This document shows positions 43,911-52,375 of a DNA stretch of 64,000 nucleotides, piece after piece; position 1 is the first letter of the stretch; each line of letters starts with the position of its first letter. The DNA is taken from NCBI RefSeq assembly GCF_000813005.1, contig NZ_JSYP01000024.1, forward strand, positions 124,001-188,000, given 5' to 3'. Source of the stretch: Flavobacterium sp. KMS. Lineage in GTDB: Bacteria > Bacteroidota > Bacteroidia > Flavobacteriales > Flavobacteriaceae. Both the position numbers and the translations under genes were made by a program. The notes under the pieces are model-generated. The model saw only the letters and a program-made list of their open reading frames with translations. It ran no database searches and had not been told where the DNA came from.

Positions 43911-44630
43911 TTAAAGAATATTTTTATTCTTCAACCTATCTAGTAATTCTCTTTTATAAGTAATTCCTATAGGCAATCGTTCCTTTTTTATTACAACAAA
44001 ATCTTTATCAGTAGCTTCTATTTTATCCAGAGCAACGATATATGATTTATGAATGCGCATAAAGCCCAATTCAGGAAGGCCCTTTTCGAATTCGCTGGTT
44101 GTAATAGATGCCAGATAGGTTCTTTTTGTAGTATGTAATTTTACGTAATTACCAAAACTTTGTGCAAATAATAAACTCTCTAATTCTAGTTCGATAAAAT
44201 GACCATCTACTTTTACAGAAACTGTATTAGCAATAATTTCAGCAGGTTTATTCTGAACATTTTCGATAGAAAAGAAACGGTCAATTGCTTTTAAAAATCT
44301 CGGGAAATATATGGGTTTTAATAAATAATCGATAACTCCATAATCATAACTTTCCAGAGCAAATTCTGAGTAAGCAGTTGTCAGGATAGTTTTAGGCGGC
44401 GTTGGAATAATCTTTAATAATTCTATGCCAGTTATTTCAGGCATATTAATGTCAAGAAACATTAAATCGACTTTATTCTCCCTAAGATAATTCATGGCTT
44501 CAATGCCATTATAACATTGAAAAACTAAATCTAATTGTGGATTTTGCTTAATATAATTCACCAAAACATAATGTGCTGCAGGCTCATCATCAACAATAAT
44601 ACATTTTTTTGGCTCTTTCATTTTATACAA
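43911..44630 (-). CDS. LytTR-family response regulator
   Basis: 239 residues. Receiver domain (about 8-125) with D14-D15 and phosphoacceptor D60 in LMFLDINMPE, T in LTTAY and K in LLKPIYFPRF. The C-terminal LytTR DNA-binding domain (about 140-239) has LLFAQSFGNYVKLHTTKRTY and GFMRIHKSYIVALDKIE. It overlaps the kinase stop by 8 bases and is therefore translationally coupled. The pair is divergent from a third RND pump operon, the most plausible target. Confidence 0.9.
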   Translation of the reverse strand: MYKMKEPKKCIIVDDEPAAHYVLVNYIKQNPQLDLVFQCYNGIEAMNYLRENKVDLMFLDINMPEITGIELLKIIPTPPKTILTTAYSEFALESYDYGVIDYLLKPIYFPRFLKAIDRFFSIENVQNKPAEIIANTVSVKVDGHFIELELESLLFAQSFGNYVKLHTTKRTYLASITTSEFEKGLPELGFMRIHKSYIVALDKIEATDKDFVVIKKERLPIGITYKRELLDRLKNKNIL

Positions 44631-45660
44631 ACTTCTTGAGTTGCAATTTCAAATCTACGATATACGTATTATTATCATCCTGAATATCTAATTTATATTC
44701 TTTACCATAAATTAAATTCAAACGTTCGATAGTGTTCTTCAACCCTATTTTGGTCGAAATAACATTTGTTTTTTTAGTTGGAATCGAATTTATCACATGA
44801 AGATGCAACAACCCATTTTCGACCGTGATAAAAATACGAACAAAACAGTTCTCTATTGCACAAGCTCCGTGTTTAAAAGCATTTTCTATAAAAGCAATCA
44901 ATAACATTGGCGAAACTTTATAAGCATTCTCATTATCAATCTTGCAGTCATAAGTAATATCACAACGATACCCCACTCTTTCCTTTTCTAACTGGATGTA
45001 ACTATTAATAAACGAAAGTTCCTCCTCTAGCGATACACATTGTTTGTTATTACTCTCAAGCTGATAACGCATTAATTGCGACACTTTCATGATTAAATCG
45101 GGTGTACGATCTGGGAATTCAAGACTAATTCCGTACAACGTATTAAACGTATTGAATAAAAAATGAGGGTTTAATTGTCCTTTAAGAGCATTTAGCTGCA
45201 TTTGATTAAACAACAATGTTTCGTCTGTTTGTTTTTTATGGATTCTATAGAATTTAAAAACAATTATCGGACTCAGAATACATACCAATGTTCCTAATAC
45301 ACTTGCCAGCTGATAGGCATAACTTCGTTGATGTGAATTTTGGTACAAACGACATTTATTAAACATATCCAATGTCGTTATTTCATATAAAACTATCGAA
45401 AACAGCAATACTCCAAGAAGTGTGAGGAATATGTATGTTAATGGTCTTTGATCTTTAAATAAAATAGGAAGAATAAAAAAACGGTTAAACTGGGCATGCA
45501 TGTATAAAACCAAGTAAAAAAAAACGCCCATGGATATAGATGCCAAAGAACTAAATAACATCCAATCATTTTTTAACGTGTAGATTGTAAACGAAAAGGC
45601 TATAACAGCAATTTCTTGCCACCATTTGTTGTCCAATATCTTGTTAAACTTCTTATTCAT
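44623..45660 (-). CDS. LytS-type sensor histidine kinase
   Basis: 345 residues. Four membrane helices in the first about 150 residues (around 15-30, 38-58, 75-97, 115-135). The His_kinase domain starts LNALKGQLNPHFLFNTFNTL with phosphoacceptor H166, and the ATPase part contains LLIAFIENAFKHGA and a short G box IGLKNTIERL. It belongs to the Bacteroidota LytS/YehU group. The 5'-end lies 164 bases from the divergent outer-membrane factor gene. Confidence 0.9.
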   Translation of the reverse strand: MNKKFNKILDNKWWQEIAVIAFSFTIYTLKNDWMLFSSLASISMGVFFYLVLYMHAQFNRFFILPILFKDQRPLTYIFLTLLGVLLFSIVLYEITTLDMFNKCRLYQNSHQRSYAYQLASVLGTLVCILSPIIVFKFYRIHKKQTDETLLFNQMQLNALKGQLNPHFLFNTFNTLYGISLEFPDRTPDLIMKVSQLMRYQLESNNKQCVSLEEELSFINSYIQLEKERVGYRCDITYDCKIDNENAYKVSPMLLIAFIENAFKHGACAIENCFVRIFITVENGLLHLHVINSIPTKKTNVISTKIGLKNTIERLNLIYGKEYKLDIQDDNNTYIVDLKLQLKKFV

Positions 45661-45714
45661 TTTTAATACTTAAATAGTTTACAAATTAACCACATTTTTT
45701 TAGTTTTTAAGATC

Positions 45715-45745
45715 AATAAATGACCAATTCAATTCGTCATTTATT
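45715..45745. promoter_or_regulatory. Dyad AATAAATGAC/GTCATTTATT, candidate LytTR operator
   Basis: Perfect 10-bp arms (45715-45724 and 45736-45745), 11-base spacer, in the 164-base intergenic region between LytS (minus) and the tolC-like gene (plus). A TATTTTTG box (45791-45798), 27 bases before the tolC ATG, could be its -7 promoter element. Confidence 0.45.
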
Positions 45746-45824
45746 ATCGCATTACATCATTTAAGAACTGTTATTTCGGCACAAGTAAAATATTTTTGTT
45801 TCATAATTTCTTATTTAGAGTTTT

Positions 45825-47210
45825 ATGTATTTCAAAAAAATTGCCTTATTATTTTTATTGTTTTCCGTTTCGGCAAGCTTTGCCCAAACATTATCATTAA
45901 AAGATGCTATTAAAACAGGTCTTGAAAATTATGGTAGTGTCAAAGCAAAAAGCAATTATGCTAATGCCTCCAAAGAAACGCTAAAGCAAGCAAATCGGGA
46001 TTATTTACCCAATTTAAACCTATCTGCACAACAAGATTATGGAACCATAAATGGGCAGAATGGTGCCTTATATGGTTTTAATGGTTTAGGAACTGCCTCT
46101 TCTGGTCCTGCATTGCCAGAACAAAACTGGAACGCTTCGTTTGGAGCATTATATCTGGTTAACATGAATTGGGATTTTTTTACTTTCGGAAAAATCAAAC
46201 AAAAAATCAATCTTGCTAAAGTCGAAGTTCAAAGTCGTGAAAATGATTTGCAACAAGAAAAATTTCAGCAAGAAATTAAAATCTCTGCGGCATATCTTAA
46301 TTTGCTGGCAAGCCAACGTTTATTAATATCTCAGCAAAAGAACTTAACACGTGCCGTAGTTTTTAAGAACACTGCCGTGGCAAGAGTAAAAAACGGATTA
46401 CTTGCCGGAGTAGATTCTACATTGGCTACAGCCGAAGTTTCTCGTGCTAAAATTGCTTTAAATCAGGCTAAGGATTTTGTAAAAGAACAAAATAGCAAAC
46501 TGGTTATTTTAATGGGAGTTCCTACTCAGGATTTTATTCCAGATACTTTATTTGTGAGTCAGATTCCGAAAGAAATGATACAACCTACAGAATCTAATGA
46601 TAGTTTGCATCCTGTACTTCAATACTACAAAAGCAAAATTGATTACAGCAATCAACAAGTTAAATTATACAAAAGAAGCTATTACCCAACGATGAGTATG
46701 TTTGGTGTTTTGCAAACCAGAGCATCAGGATTTAACTCCGATTATGTTACAGATCAAACTTCTTTTAACCGAAATTATATTGATGGTATTAGTCCCGACA
46801 GAACCAATTATCTGGTAGGAGTTGGAATTACCTGGAATCTTACAACGCCGTTTAGAACAAGCAAACAAGTAAGTGCTCAAAAATTTATTTCGCAAGGTTT
46901 ACAAGATGAATACAACCAGATTGATACCGAGCTTAAAGCACAATTAAATCTTGCCGACGCAAAAATTAAAATCACGATGGATAATTATGTCGAAGCACCT
47001 ATTCAGGTTAAGGCTGCTGCTCAGGCGTACTTACAGAAATCGACTTTATACAAAAACGGATTAACGACATTAACCGATATTACCCAAACACTTTATACGC
47101 TAAACCGTGCCGAAATAGACCGTGATATTGTCAATAATAATGTTTGGCAATCTTTCTTACTCAAGGCTGCTGCCACAGGTAATTTTGACTTATTTATAAA
47201 TGAATTTTAA
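45825..47210 (+). CDS. TolC-type outer-membrane factor of the third RND pump
   Basis: 461 residues. Signal peptide MYFKKIALLFLLFSVSASFA (type I, cleaved before QTLSL). The TolC-fold halves are visible: SLKDAIKTGLENYGSVKAKS ... WDFFTFGKIKQKINLAKVEV, and SNQQVKLYKRSYYPTMSMFG ... YLQKSTLYKNGLTTLTDITQ. First gene of the operon tolC-permease-adaptor, an order different from the two other pumps in the window. The permease starts 12 bases after its stop. Confidence 0.9.
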   Translation: MYFKKIALLFLLFSVSASFAQTLSLKDAIKTGLENYGSVKAKSNYANASKETLKQANRDYLPNLNLSAQQDYGTINGQNGALYGFNGLGTASSGPALPEQNWNASFGALYLVNMNWDFFTFGKIKQKINLAKVEVQSRENDLQQEKFQQEIKISAAYLNLLASQRLLISQQKNLTRAVVFKNTAVARVKNGLLAGVDSTLATAEVSRAKIALNQAKDFVKEQNSKLVILMGVPTQDFIPDTLFVSQIPKEMIQPTESNDSLHPVLQYYKSKIDYSNQQVKLYKRSYYPTMSMFGVLQTRASGFNSDYVTDQTSFNRNYIDGISPDRTNYLVGVGITWNLTTPFRTSKQVSAQKFISQGLQDEYNQIDTELKAQLNLADAKIKITMDNYVEAPIQVKAAAQAYLQKSTLYKNGLTTLTDITQTLYTLNRAEIDRDIVNNNVWQSFLLKAAATGNFDLFINEF

Positions 47211-47222
47211 TTATAGATCCTA

Positions 47223-50200
47223 ATGAATTTAATACGTTTTGCACTTCGCAAACCCATTTCCATACTGGTTATGGTTGCAGGTTTATTCTTCTTCGGAATT
47301 GGTGCTATTAAGGATATCAAGGTAGATATTCTTCCGAAAATGAATTTGCCAGTTATTTATATCGCACATCCCTTTGGTGGTTACACACCCGACCAGATGG
47401 AAGCTTATTTTGCCAAAAATTATGTCAATATTCTACCTTTTGCCAATGGCGTAAAATCGGTAGAAACTAAGAATATTCAAGGGTTAATGATTATGAAATT
47501 AACCTATTACGAAAATACAAATATGGCTCAGGCTGCTGCCGAATTGAGTTCGTTATCTAATAGAATTCAGGCTGCATTTCCTCCAGGAACGCAACCACCA
47601 TTTATCATTCGTTTTGATGCTTCGTCTTTGCCTATTGGGCAATTGGTATTAAGCAGTAAAATACGTTCAAATAATGAGTTGCAGGATTTAGCCAATGTCT
47701 ATGTTCGTGCCTCCTTCACTTCTATTCCCGGTTTATTATCTCCGGCACCCTTTGGCGGAAGCCCAAGAACAATCGAGGTAAATGTTGATCCCGATTTGTT
47801 GCGTTCGCATAATATGACACCCGACCAGATTGTTGAAGCTATACGTGTAAACAACCAAACGGCTCCATCAGGAAACGTGCGTATGGGCGATAAAAACTAT
47901 ATTACGCCAACCAATAATACGATTAAAGAAGTTAAAGATTTTGAGAACATTCCGTTGTTTAAAGGAAGCGTTCAAAACTTAAAATTAGGCGATGTTGCAA
48001 CTGTAAAAGATGGTGCCGATATTACTGCTGGTTATGCCTTGGTAAACGGAAAACGTTCGGTTTATATTAGTATTGCCAAAGCGGGAGATGCTTCGACTTG
48101 GGATGTGGTTCAGAAATTAAAATCAGAATTACCTAAAATACAAAGTACACTTCCCGAAGATGTAAAATTATCATACGAGTTTGACCAATCGGTTTATGTA
48201 ATCAATTCGGTTAAAAGTTTAATTACCGAAGGAATCATCGGAGCTGTATTAACCGGATTAATGGTTTTACTTTTCCTTGGTGACAAACGTGCGGCTTTAA
48301 TCGTAATCTTGACAATTCCTATTTCGATTATTTCGGGGGTTTTATTCCTGAAATTATTCGGACAAACCATCAACTTAATGTCATTAAGCGGATTGGCTCT
48401 TGCCATAGGAATTCTGGTAGATGAAAGTACGGTTACCATCGAAAATATTCACCAGCATCTCGATATGGGAAAACCCAAGGCACTCGCCATTTGGGATGCC
48501 TGTCAGGAAATTGCGTTGCCTAAATTATTGATTCTTCTTTGTATTCTTGCTGTATTTGCACCCGCATTTACCATGGTCGGAATTCCGGGAGCCTTGTTTT
48601 TGCCACTTGCATTAGCAATTGGATTCTCGATGGTTATTTCGTTTTTACTATCACAAACTTTTGTACCAGTTATGGCAAACTGGTTAATGAAAGCACATCC
48701 TGTTCATGCACACGCACCGGGCATTACCGATGATGAAGCTGAATTTAATGATTGCGGATTAACGCCTGAGTCAGAGAAAGATTTGATTACTCAGAAAAAA
48801 GCAATGGTCGAAAGAGACGATTTTAATAATGATGGAAAAATAAGTCATTTTGAGAAATTCAGAATCCGATTTATGAAAACATTAGACCGTTTGTTTCCGC
48901 ATAAAAAAGGGGTAACTCTAGCTTATCTTTTCGGAATCACTTTCTTAGCAATATTACTGATTACGTTTATTGGGAAAGATGTTTTCCCTAAAGTAAACTC
49001 AAGCCAGTTCCAACTAAGAATGCGTGCTCCCGACGGAACTCGTTTAGAACGTACCGAAGAAAAAGCAATTTTAGTACTGAAAGAATTAAACAAAATGGTT
49101 GGCAAGGAACATATCGGAATTTCATCTGTATATGTTGGGCAACACCCATCGTTGTTTTCTATAAACCCAATTTATTTATTCATGGCAGGTTCACATGAAG
49201 CGGTTTTTCAGGTAAGTTTAAAAGACTATCATGCCGACATGGATGAGTTTAAAGATGAGTTTAGAAACAGGCTTAAAAAAATCCTTCCAGATGTAAAAGT
49301 CTCTTTTGAACCAATCGAACTTACTGATAAAGTATTGAGCCAAGGTTCTCCTACTCCTATCGAGGTACGAATTGCCGGAAAAGACAAAAAACGAAATGAG
49401 CTTTATGCTAACCAAATAGTCGAGAAACTAAAGAGAATATCCTATTTCCGAGATGTACAAATTGGGCAACCCATACATTATCCAGCAATGAATATTGATA
49501 TTGACAGAACTCGTGCTGCCGAATTAGGCGTTGATATGAATGATATCTCACGTTCTCTGGTAGCTTCAACCTCATCGTCAAGATATACGGAGAAAAATAC
49601 ATGGGTCGACGAAAAAGCTGGATTATCCTATAGCGTTCAGGTACAAGTGCCGCTAAACAACATGAAAAGCAAAACCGATATTGGCGAAATTCCAGTATTA
49701 AAAAATTCGCTTCGTCCTGTTTTAAGCGATGTTGCCAAAATTACACCGGGATTTGTGAGTGGAGAAAATGACAATCTTGGAGCCATGCCATACATTACTG
49801 TTACAGCCAACATTAGCCAAACCGATTTGGGTACGGCAGTAAAAGATGTAGATGCAACAATAAATTCATTGGGCGAATTACCACGCGGATTATTCATAAG
49901 CCCAATTGGTATGAGCAAAGTATTAGTAGAAACACTAAGCAGTTTACAAGTAGGTTTATTGGTTGCAATTTTCGTGATATTTTTAATGTTGGCGGCAAAT
50001 TTCCAATCTTTCAAGGTATCGTTAGTAATCCTAACAACAGTTCCTGCAGTAGTTTTAGGAGCTTTATTAATGCTTACAATTACAGGCTCTACATTAAACT
50101 TACAATCGTATATGGGAATCATTATGTCAGTTGGGGTTTCTATCGCCAATGCCGTTTTATTGGTTACCAATGCCGAACAATTACGCAAACACAATGGCAA

Positions 50201-50507
50201 CGCATTAGAGTCGGCACGTGAAGCTGCTGCATTGCGTCTTCGTCCTATTATCATGACCTCTGTGGCGATGATTGCAGGAATGTTACCAATGGCAATTGGT
50301 CACGGTGAAGGTGGCGATCAGGTATCACCATTAGGGCGTGCGGTTATCGGCGGATTATTCTTTTCGACCTTTACAGTACTACTAATTTTACCACTGATTT
50401 TTGCGTGGGCGCAAGAAAAGGCAACAACACAATCTGTTTCTTTAGATCCAGAAGACGAAGAAAGTATTCATTATATATCCTCATTAAATCCAAAAAATGA
50501 AAAATAA
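47223..50507 (+). CDS. RND efflux permease with an EF-hand-like loop
   Basis: 1094 residues, about 40-50 longer than typical RND permeases. RND landmarks: N-terminal MNLIRFALRKPISILVMVAG, FGGYTPDQMEAY, proton-relay region GILVDESTVTIENI (D400, E401 in place of the usual second D), SVAMIAGMLPMAIGHGE and RLRPIIMTS. The central cytoplasmic segment between TM6 and TM7 is expanded (about 497-560) and contains DFNNDGKISHFE (533-544), a canonical 12-residue EF-hand calcium loop. The adaptor overlaps its end by 11 bases. Substrate class uncertain. Confidence 0.9.
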   Translation: MNLIRFALRKPISILVMVAGLFFFGIGAIKDIKVDILPKMNLPVIYIAHPFGGYTPDQMEAYFAKNYVNILPFANGVKSVETKNIQGLMIMKLTYYENTNMAQAAAELSSLSNRIQAAFPPGTQPPFIIRFDASSLPIGQLVLSSKIRSNNELQDLANVYVRASFTSIPGLLSPAPFGGSPRTIEVNVDPDLLRSHNMTPDQIVEAIRVNNQTAPSGNVRMGDKNYITPTNNTIKEVKDFENIPLFKGSVQNLKLGDVATVKDGADITAGYALVNGKRSVYISIAKAGDASTWDVVQKLKSELPKIQSTLPEDVKLSYEFDQSVYVINSVKSLITEGIIGAVLTGLMVLLFLGDKRAALIVILTIPISIISGVLFLKLFGQTINLMSLSGLALAIGILVDESTVTIENIHQHLDMGKPKALAIWDACQEIALPKLLILLCILAVFAPAFTMVGIPGALFLPLALAIGFSMVISFLLSQTFVPVMANWLMKAHPVHAHAPGITDDEAEFNDCGLTPESEKDLITQKKAMVERDDFNNDGKISHFEKFRIRFMKTLDRLFPHKKGVTLAYLFGITFLAILLITFIGKDVFPKVNSSQFQLRMRAPDGTRLERTEEKAILVLKELNKMVGKEHIGISSVYVGQHPSLFSINPIYLFMAGSHEAVFQVSLKDYHADMDEFKDEFRNRLKKILPDVKVSFEPIELTDKVLSQGSPTPIEVRIAGKDKKRNELYANQIVEKLKRISYFRDVQIGQPIHYPAMNIDIDRTRAAELGVDMNDISRSLVASTSSSRYTEKNTWVDEKAGLSYSVQVQVPLNNMKSKTDIGEIPVLKNSLRPVLSDVAKITPGFVSGENDNLGAMPYITVTANISQTDLGTAVKDVDATINSLGELPRGLFISPIGMSKVLVETLSSLQVGLLVAIFVIFLMLAANFQSFKVSLVILTTVPAVVLGALLMLTITGSTLNLQSYMGIIMSVGVSIANAVLLVTNAEQLRKHNGNALESAREAAALRLRPIIMTSVAMIAGMLPMAIGHGEGGDQVSPLGRAVIGGLFFSTFTVLLILPLIFAWAQEKATTQSVSLDPEDEESIHYISSLNPKNEK

Positions 50508-51585
50508 AATATTACAATCAATAATGCTGTTTCTAGTAGCAATAAGTTTATTAAGCAGCTGTAATTCGGGCAAGAAAGAAGAAGCTGTTGCCGAAATCGA
50601 GCCGAAAACTGAAACATTTCTTTTGCAAAAAGAGAAGTTAACCACCGAGCTAAGAATGCCAGCAGAATTATCTGGTTTCCAACAAGTAGATTTATATGCA
50701 AAAGTGAGCAGCTTTGTAAAATTACTTAAAGTAGATATTGGCTCGAAAGTAACCAAAGGACAACTTTTAATCGTACTAGAAGCACCCGAAATTAGTTCAC
50801 AACTTGCAGCTGCCGAATCGAGATTAAAATCGATGGAAGCGATTTACAATACAAGCAAAAGCACGTACAATCGTCTTTATGAAACTAGTAAAGTCGAAGG
50901 GACAATCTCTAAAAACGACTTGGAAATGGCAAACGGAAAAAAGAATTCTGATTATGCACAATACCAAGCAGCCGTGGCTTCGCATAAAGAAGTGGCTATT
51001 ATGAAAGGTTATCTGGAAATTCGTGCCCCTTTTAACGGAATTGTTACCGCAAGAAATGTCAATTTAGGCGCTTATGTTGGTCCATCTGGTAAAGGATCGG
51101 ATTTGCCGTTATTGACAATCCAGGAACAAACAAAATTACGTCTTGCCGTTTCTATCCCTGAACTTTATACAGGATATTTAAAACAAGGCGACGAAATGAG
51201 TTTTAATGTAAAATCATCGCCTGATACATTTAAAGCTAAAATCCAACGTATGTCGGGAGCGTTAGATTTAAAACTGCGCTCAGAACGTGTAGAAATGGAC
51301 GTGAACAATACAAGCGGAGATTTATTACCAGGAATGGTAGCCGAAGTTTTGCTTCCGCTAAATGCAAAAGACAGCACATTTGTAGCTCCGAAAACTGCCG
51401 TTGTAAGTTCTGCCGAAGGTGTTTATGTTATAAAAGTAGTAAACCATAAAGCAACAAGAATCAACGTGAAAAAAGGAAGAGAAATCGATGATAAAATCGA
51501 AATCTTTGGCGATTTAAATGCCAATGATAAACTGATAAAACTTGCCAGCGAAGAAATTAAAGAAGGTGATACTGTAAACGAATAA
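50497..51585 (+). CDS. RND efflux periplasmic adaptor, lipoprotein
   Basis: 362 residues. Lipoprotein signal peptide ends at C22 (LLSSC). Typical adaptor segments follow: QVDLYAKVSSFVKLLKVDIG, KGQLLIVLEAP, the alpha-hairpin about 85-150 (ISSQLAAAESRLKSMEAIYN), and EIRAPFNGIVTARNVNLGAY. The start lies inside the last codons of the permease gene (11-base overlap), so translation is coupled. A terminator follows at 51697. Confidence 0.9.
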   Translation: MKNKILQSIMLFLVAISLLSSCNSGKKEEAVAEIEPKTETFLLQKEKLTTELRMPAELSGFQQVDLYAKVSSFVKLLKVDIGSKVTKGQLLIVLEAPEISSQLAAAESRLKSMEAIYNTSKSTYNRLYETSKVEGTISKNDLEMANGKKNSDYAQYQAAVASHKEVAIMKGYLEIRAPFNGIVTARNVNLGAYVGPSGKGSDLPLLTIQEQTKLRLAVSIPELYTGYLKQGDEMSFNVKSSPDTFKAKIQRMSGALDLKLRSERVEMDVNNTSGDLLPGMVAEVLLPLNAKDSTFVAPKTAVVSSAEGVYVIKVVNHKATRINVKKGREIDDKIEIFGDLNANDKLIKLASEEIKEGDTVNE

Positions 51586-51696
51586 CTACCGTTTAGCTTT
51601 CTTTTTTATTAGATTACCCAAAGAACTGTACGCAATTATTAATTCCCGCATTTAAGAGTCTAAAAGGATTTAAAAATGCACATTAAAAATTGCCCT

Positions 51697-51733
51697 AAAG
51701 GACGATGCCTCATAAAGTATCGTCCTTTTTTTT
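51697..51733 (+). terminator. Intrinsic terminator of the third RND operon
   Basis: 10-bp stem AAAGGACGAT (51697-51706) with ATCGTCCTTT (51719-51728), 12-base loop, then TTTTT. It lies 111 bases after the adaptor stop. Confidence 0.85.
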
Positions 51734-51739
51734 GTGCTT

Positions 51740-52145
51740 AAAAGTTTCGCAGAGATTCGCAAAATAGCGCGGAGATTCACAAAGTTTTTATTCTCATTTT
51801 TGTCATCCCCTATTGTCATCCCCAGCGTAGTCGAAGGCTTATAAAACCGAAATAATAAAAGAATCAAAGACGCGGAGCCGCAAAGTTTCTATTCTCATTT
51901 TTTTTCATTTCGAGGAACGAGAAATCTTCGCGAGTAACTCTACAAAGATTGACGATTTTCTATGCGGAGCTACTCACGAAGATTTACTTCGTCTATTCGC
52001 TATCGCTCGGAGCTCCTACGAAATGACACACTTTGTGGTTATGCTTTTTTTTAAATTTTCTGGAGCTATTCCTGCTATCATTCCAATCTTTTTTATTGTG
52101 AAAAACAATAAAAAAGGATTTTCCCTTCTATCAGGGCTAGGAAAT
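51740..52145. repeat. Composite repeats in the 51586-52375 gap
   Basis: Repeat words GCAGAGATTCGCAAA and GCGGAGATTCACAAA (51747-51790) are followed by an imperfect palindrome 51906-52025 (CATTTCG to CGAAATG; AAATCTTCGCGAGTAACTC against GAGCTACTCACGAAGATTT), a hairpin 52085-52100/52106-52120 (AATCTTTTTTATTGTG) and the word ATCAGGGCTAG near 52130. No gene was seen in this 790-base gap; the last about 200 bases before the GajA-like gene are plain AT-rich DNA with no clear promoter. Confidence 0.7.
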
Positions 52146-52375
52146 TAGTTGTAAACTTATTTTGGAACGAGACAACCGCACTGAAAAATTAATTTATTTT
52201 AAGAGCTTTTTCAATAAAAAAATAATTTAAAATAAAATTCCCATTATGGTATTCCGTATTATTATTGATTAAATAATTTTTACATTTATCAAATAAAACA
52301 ATACACTAAAATAAACGCAAAAGGTTTAATTAAATATTTGTTTTATTTCGATTTACTTACAAAAAAACCTCAACC

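Noticed and set aside
49637..50254. 205-codon minus-strand frame inside the third RND permease
   Set aside because: Antisense to a well-supported permease region; composition reflects the codon structure of the real gene.
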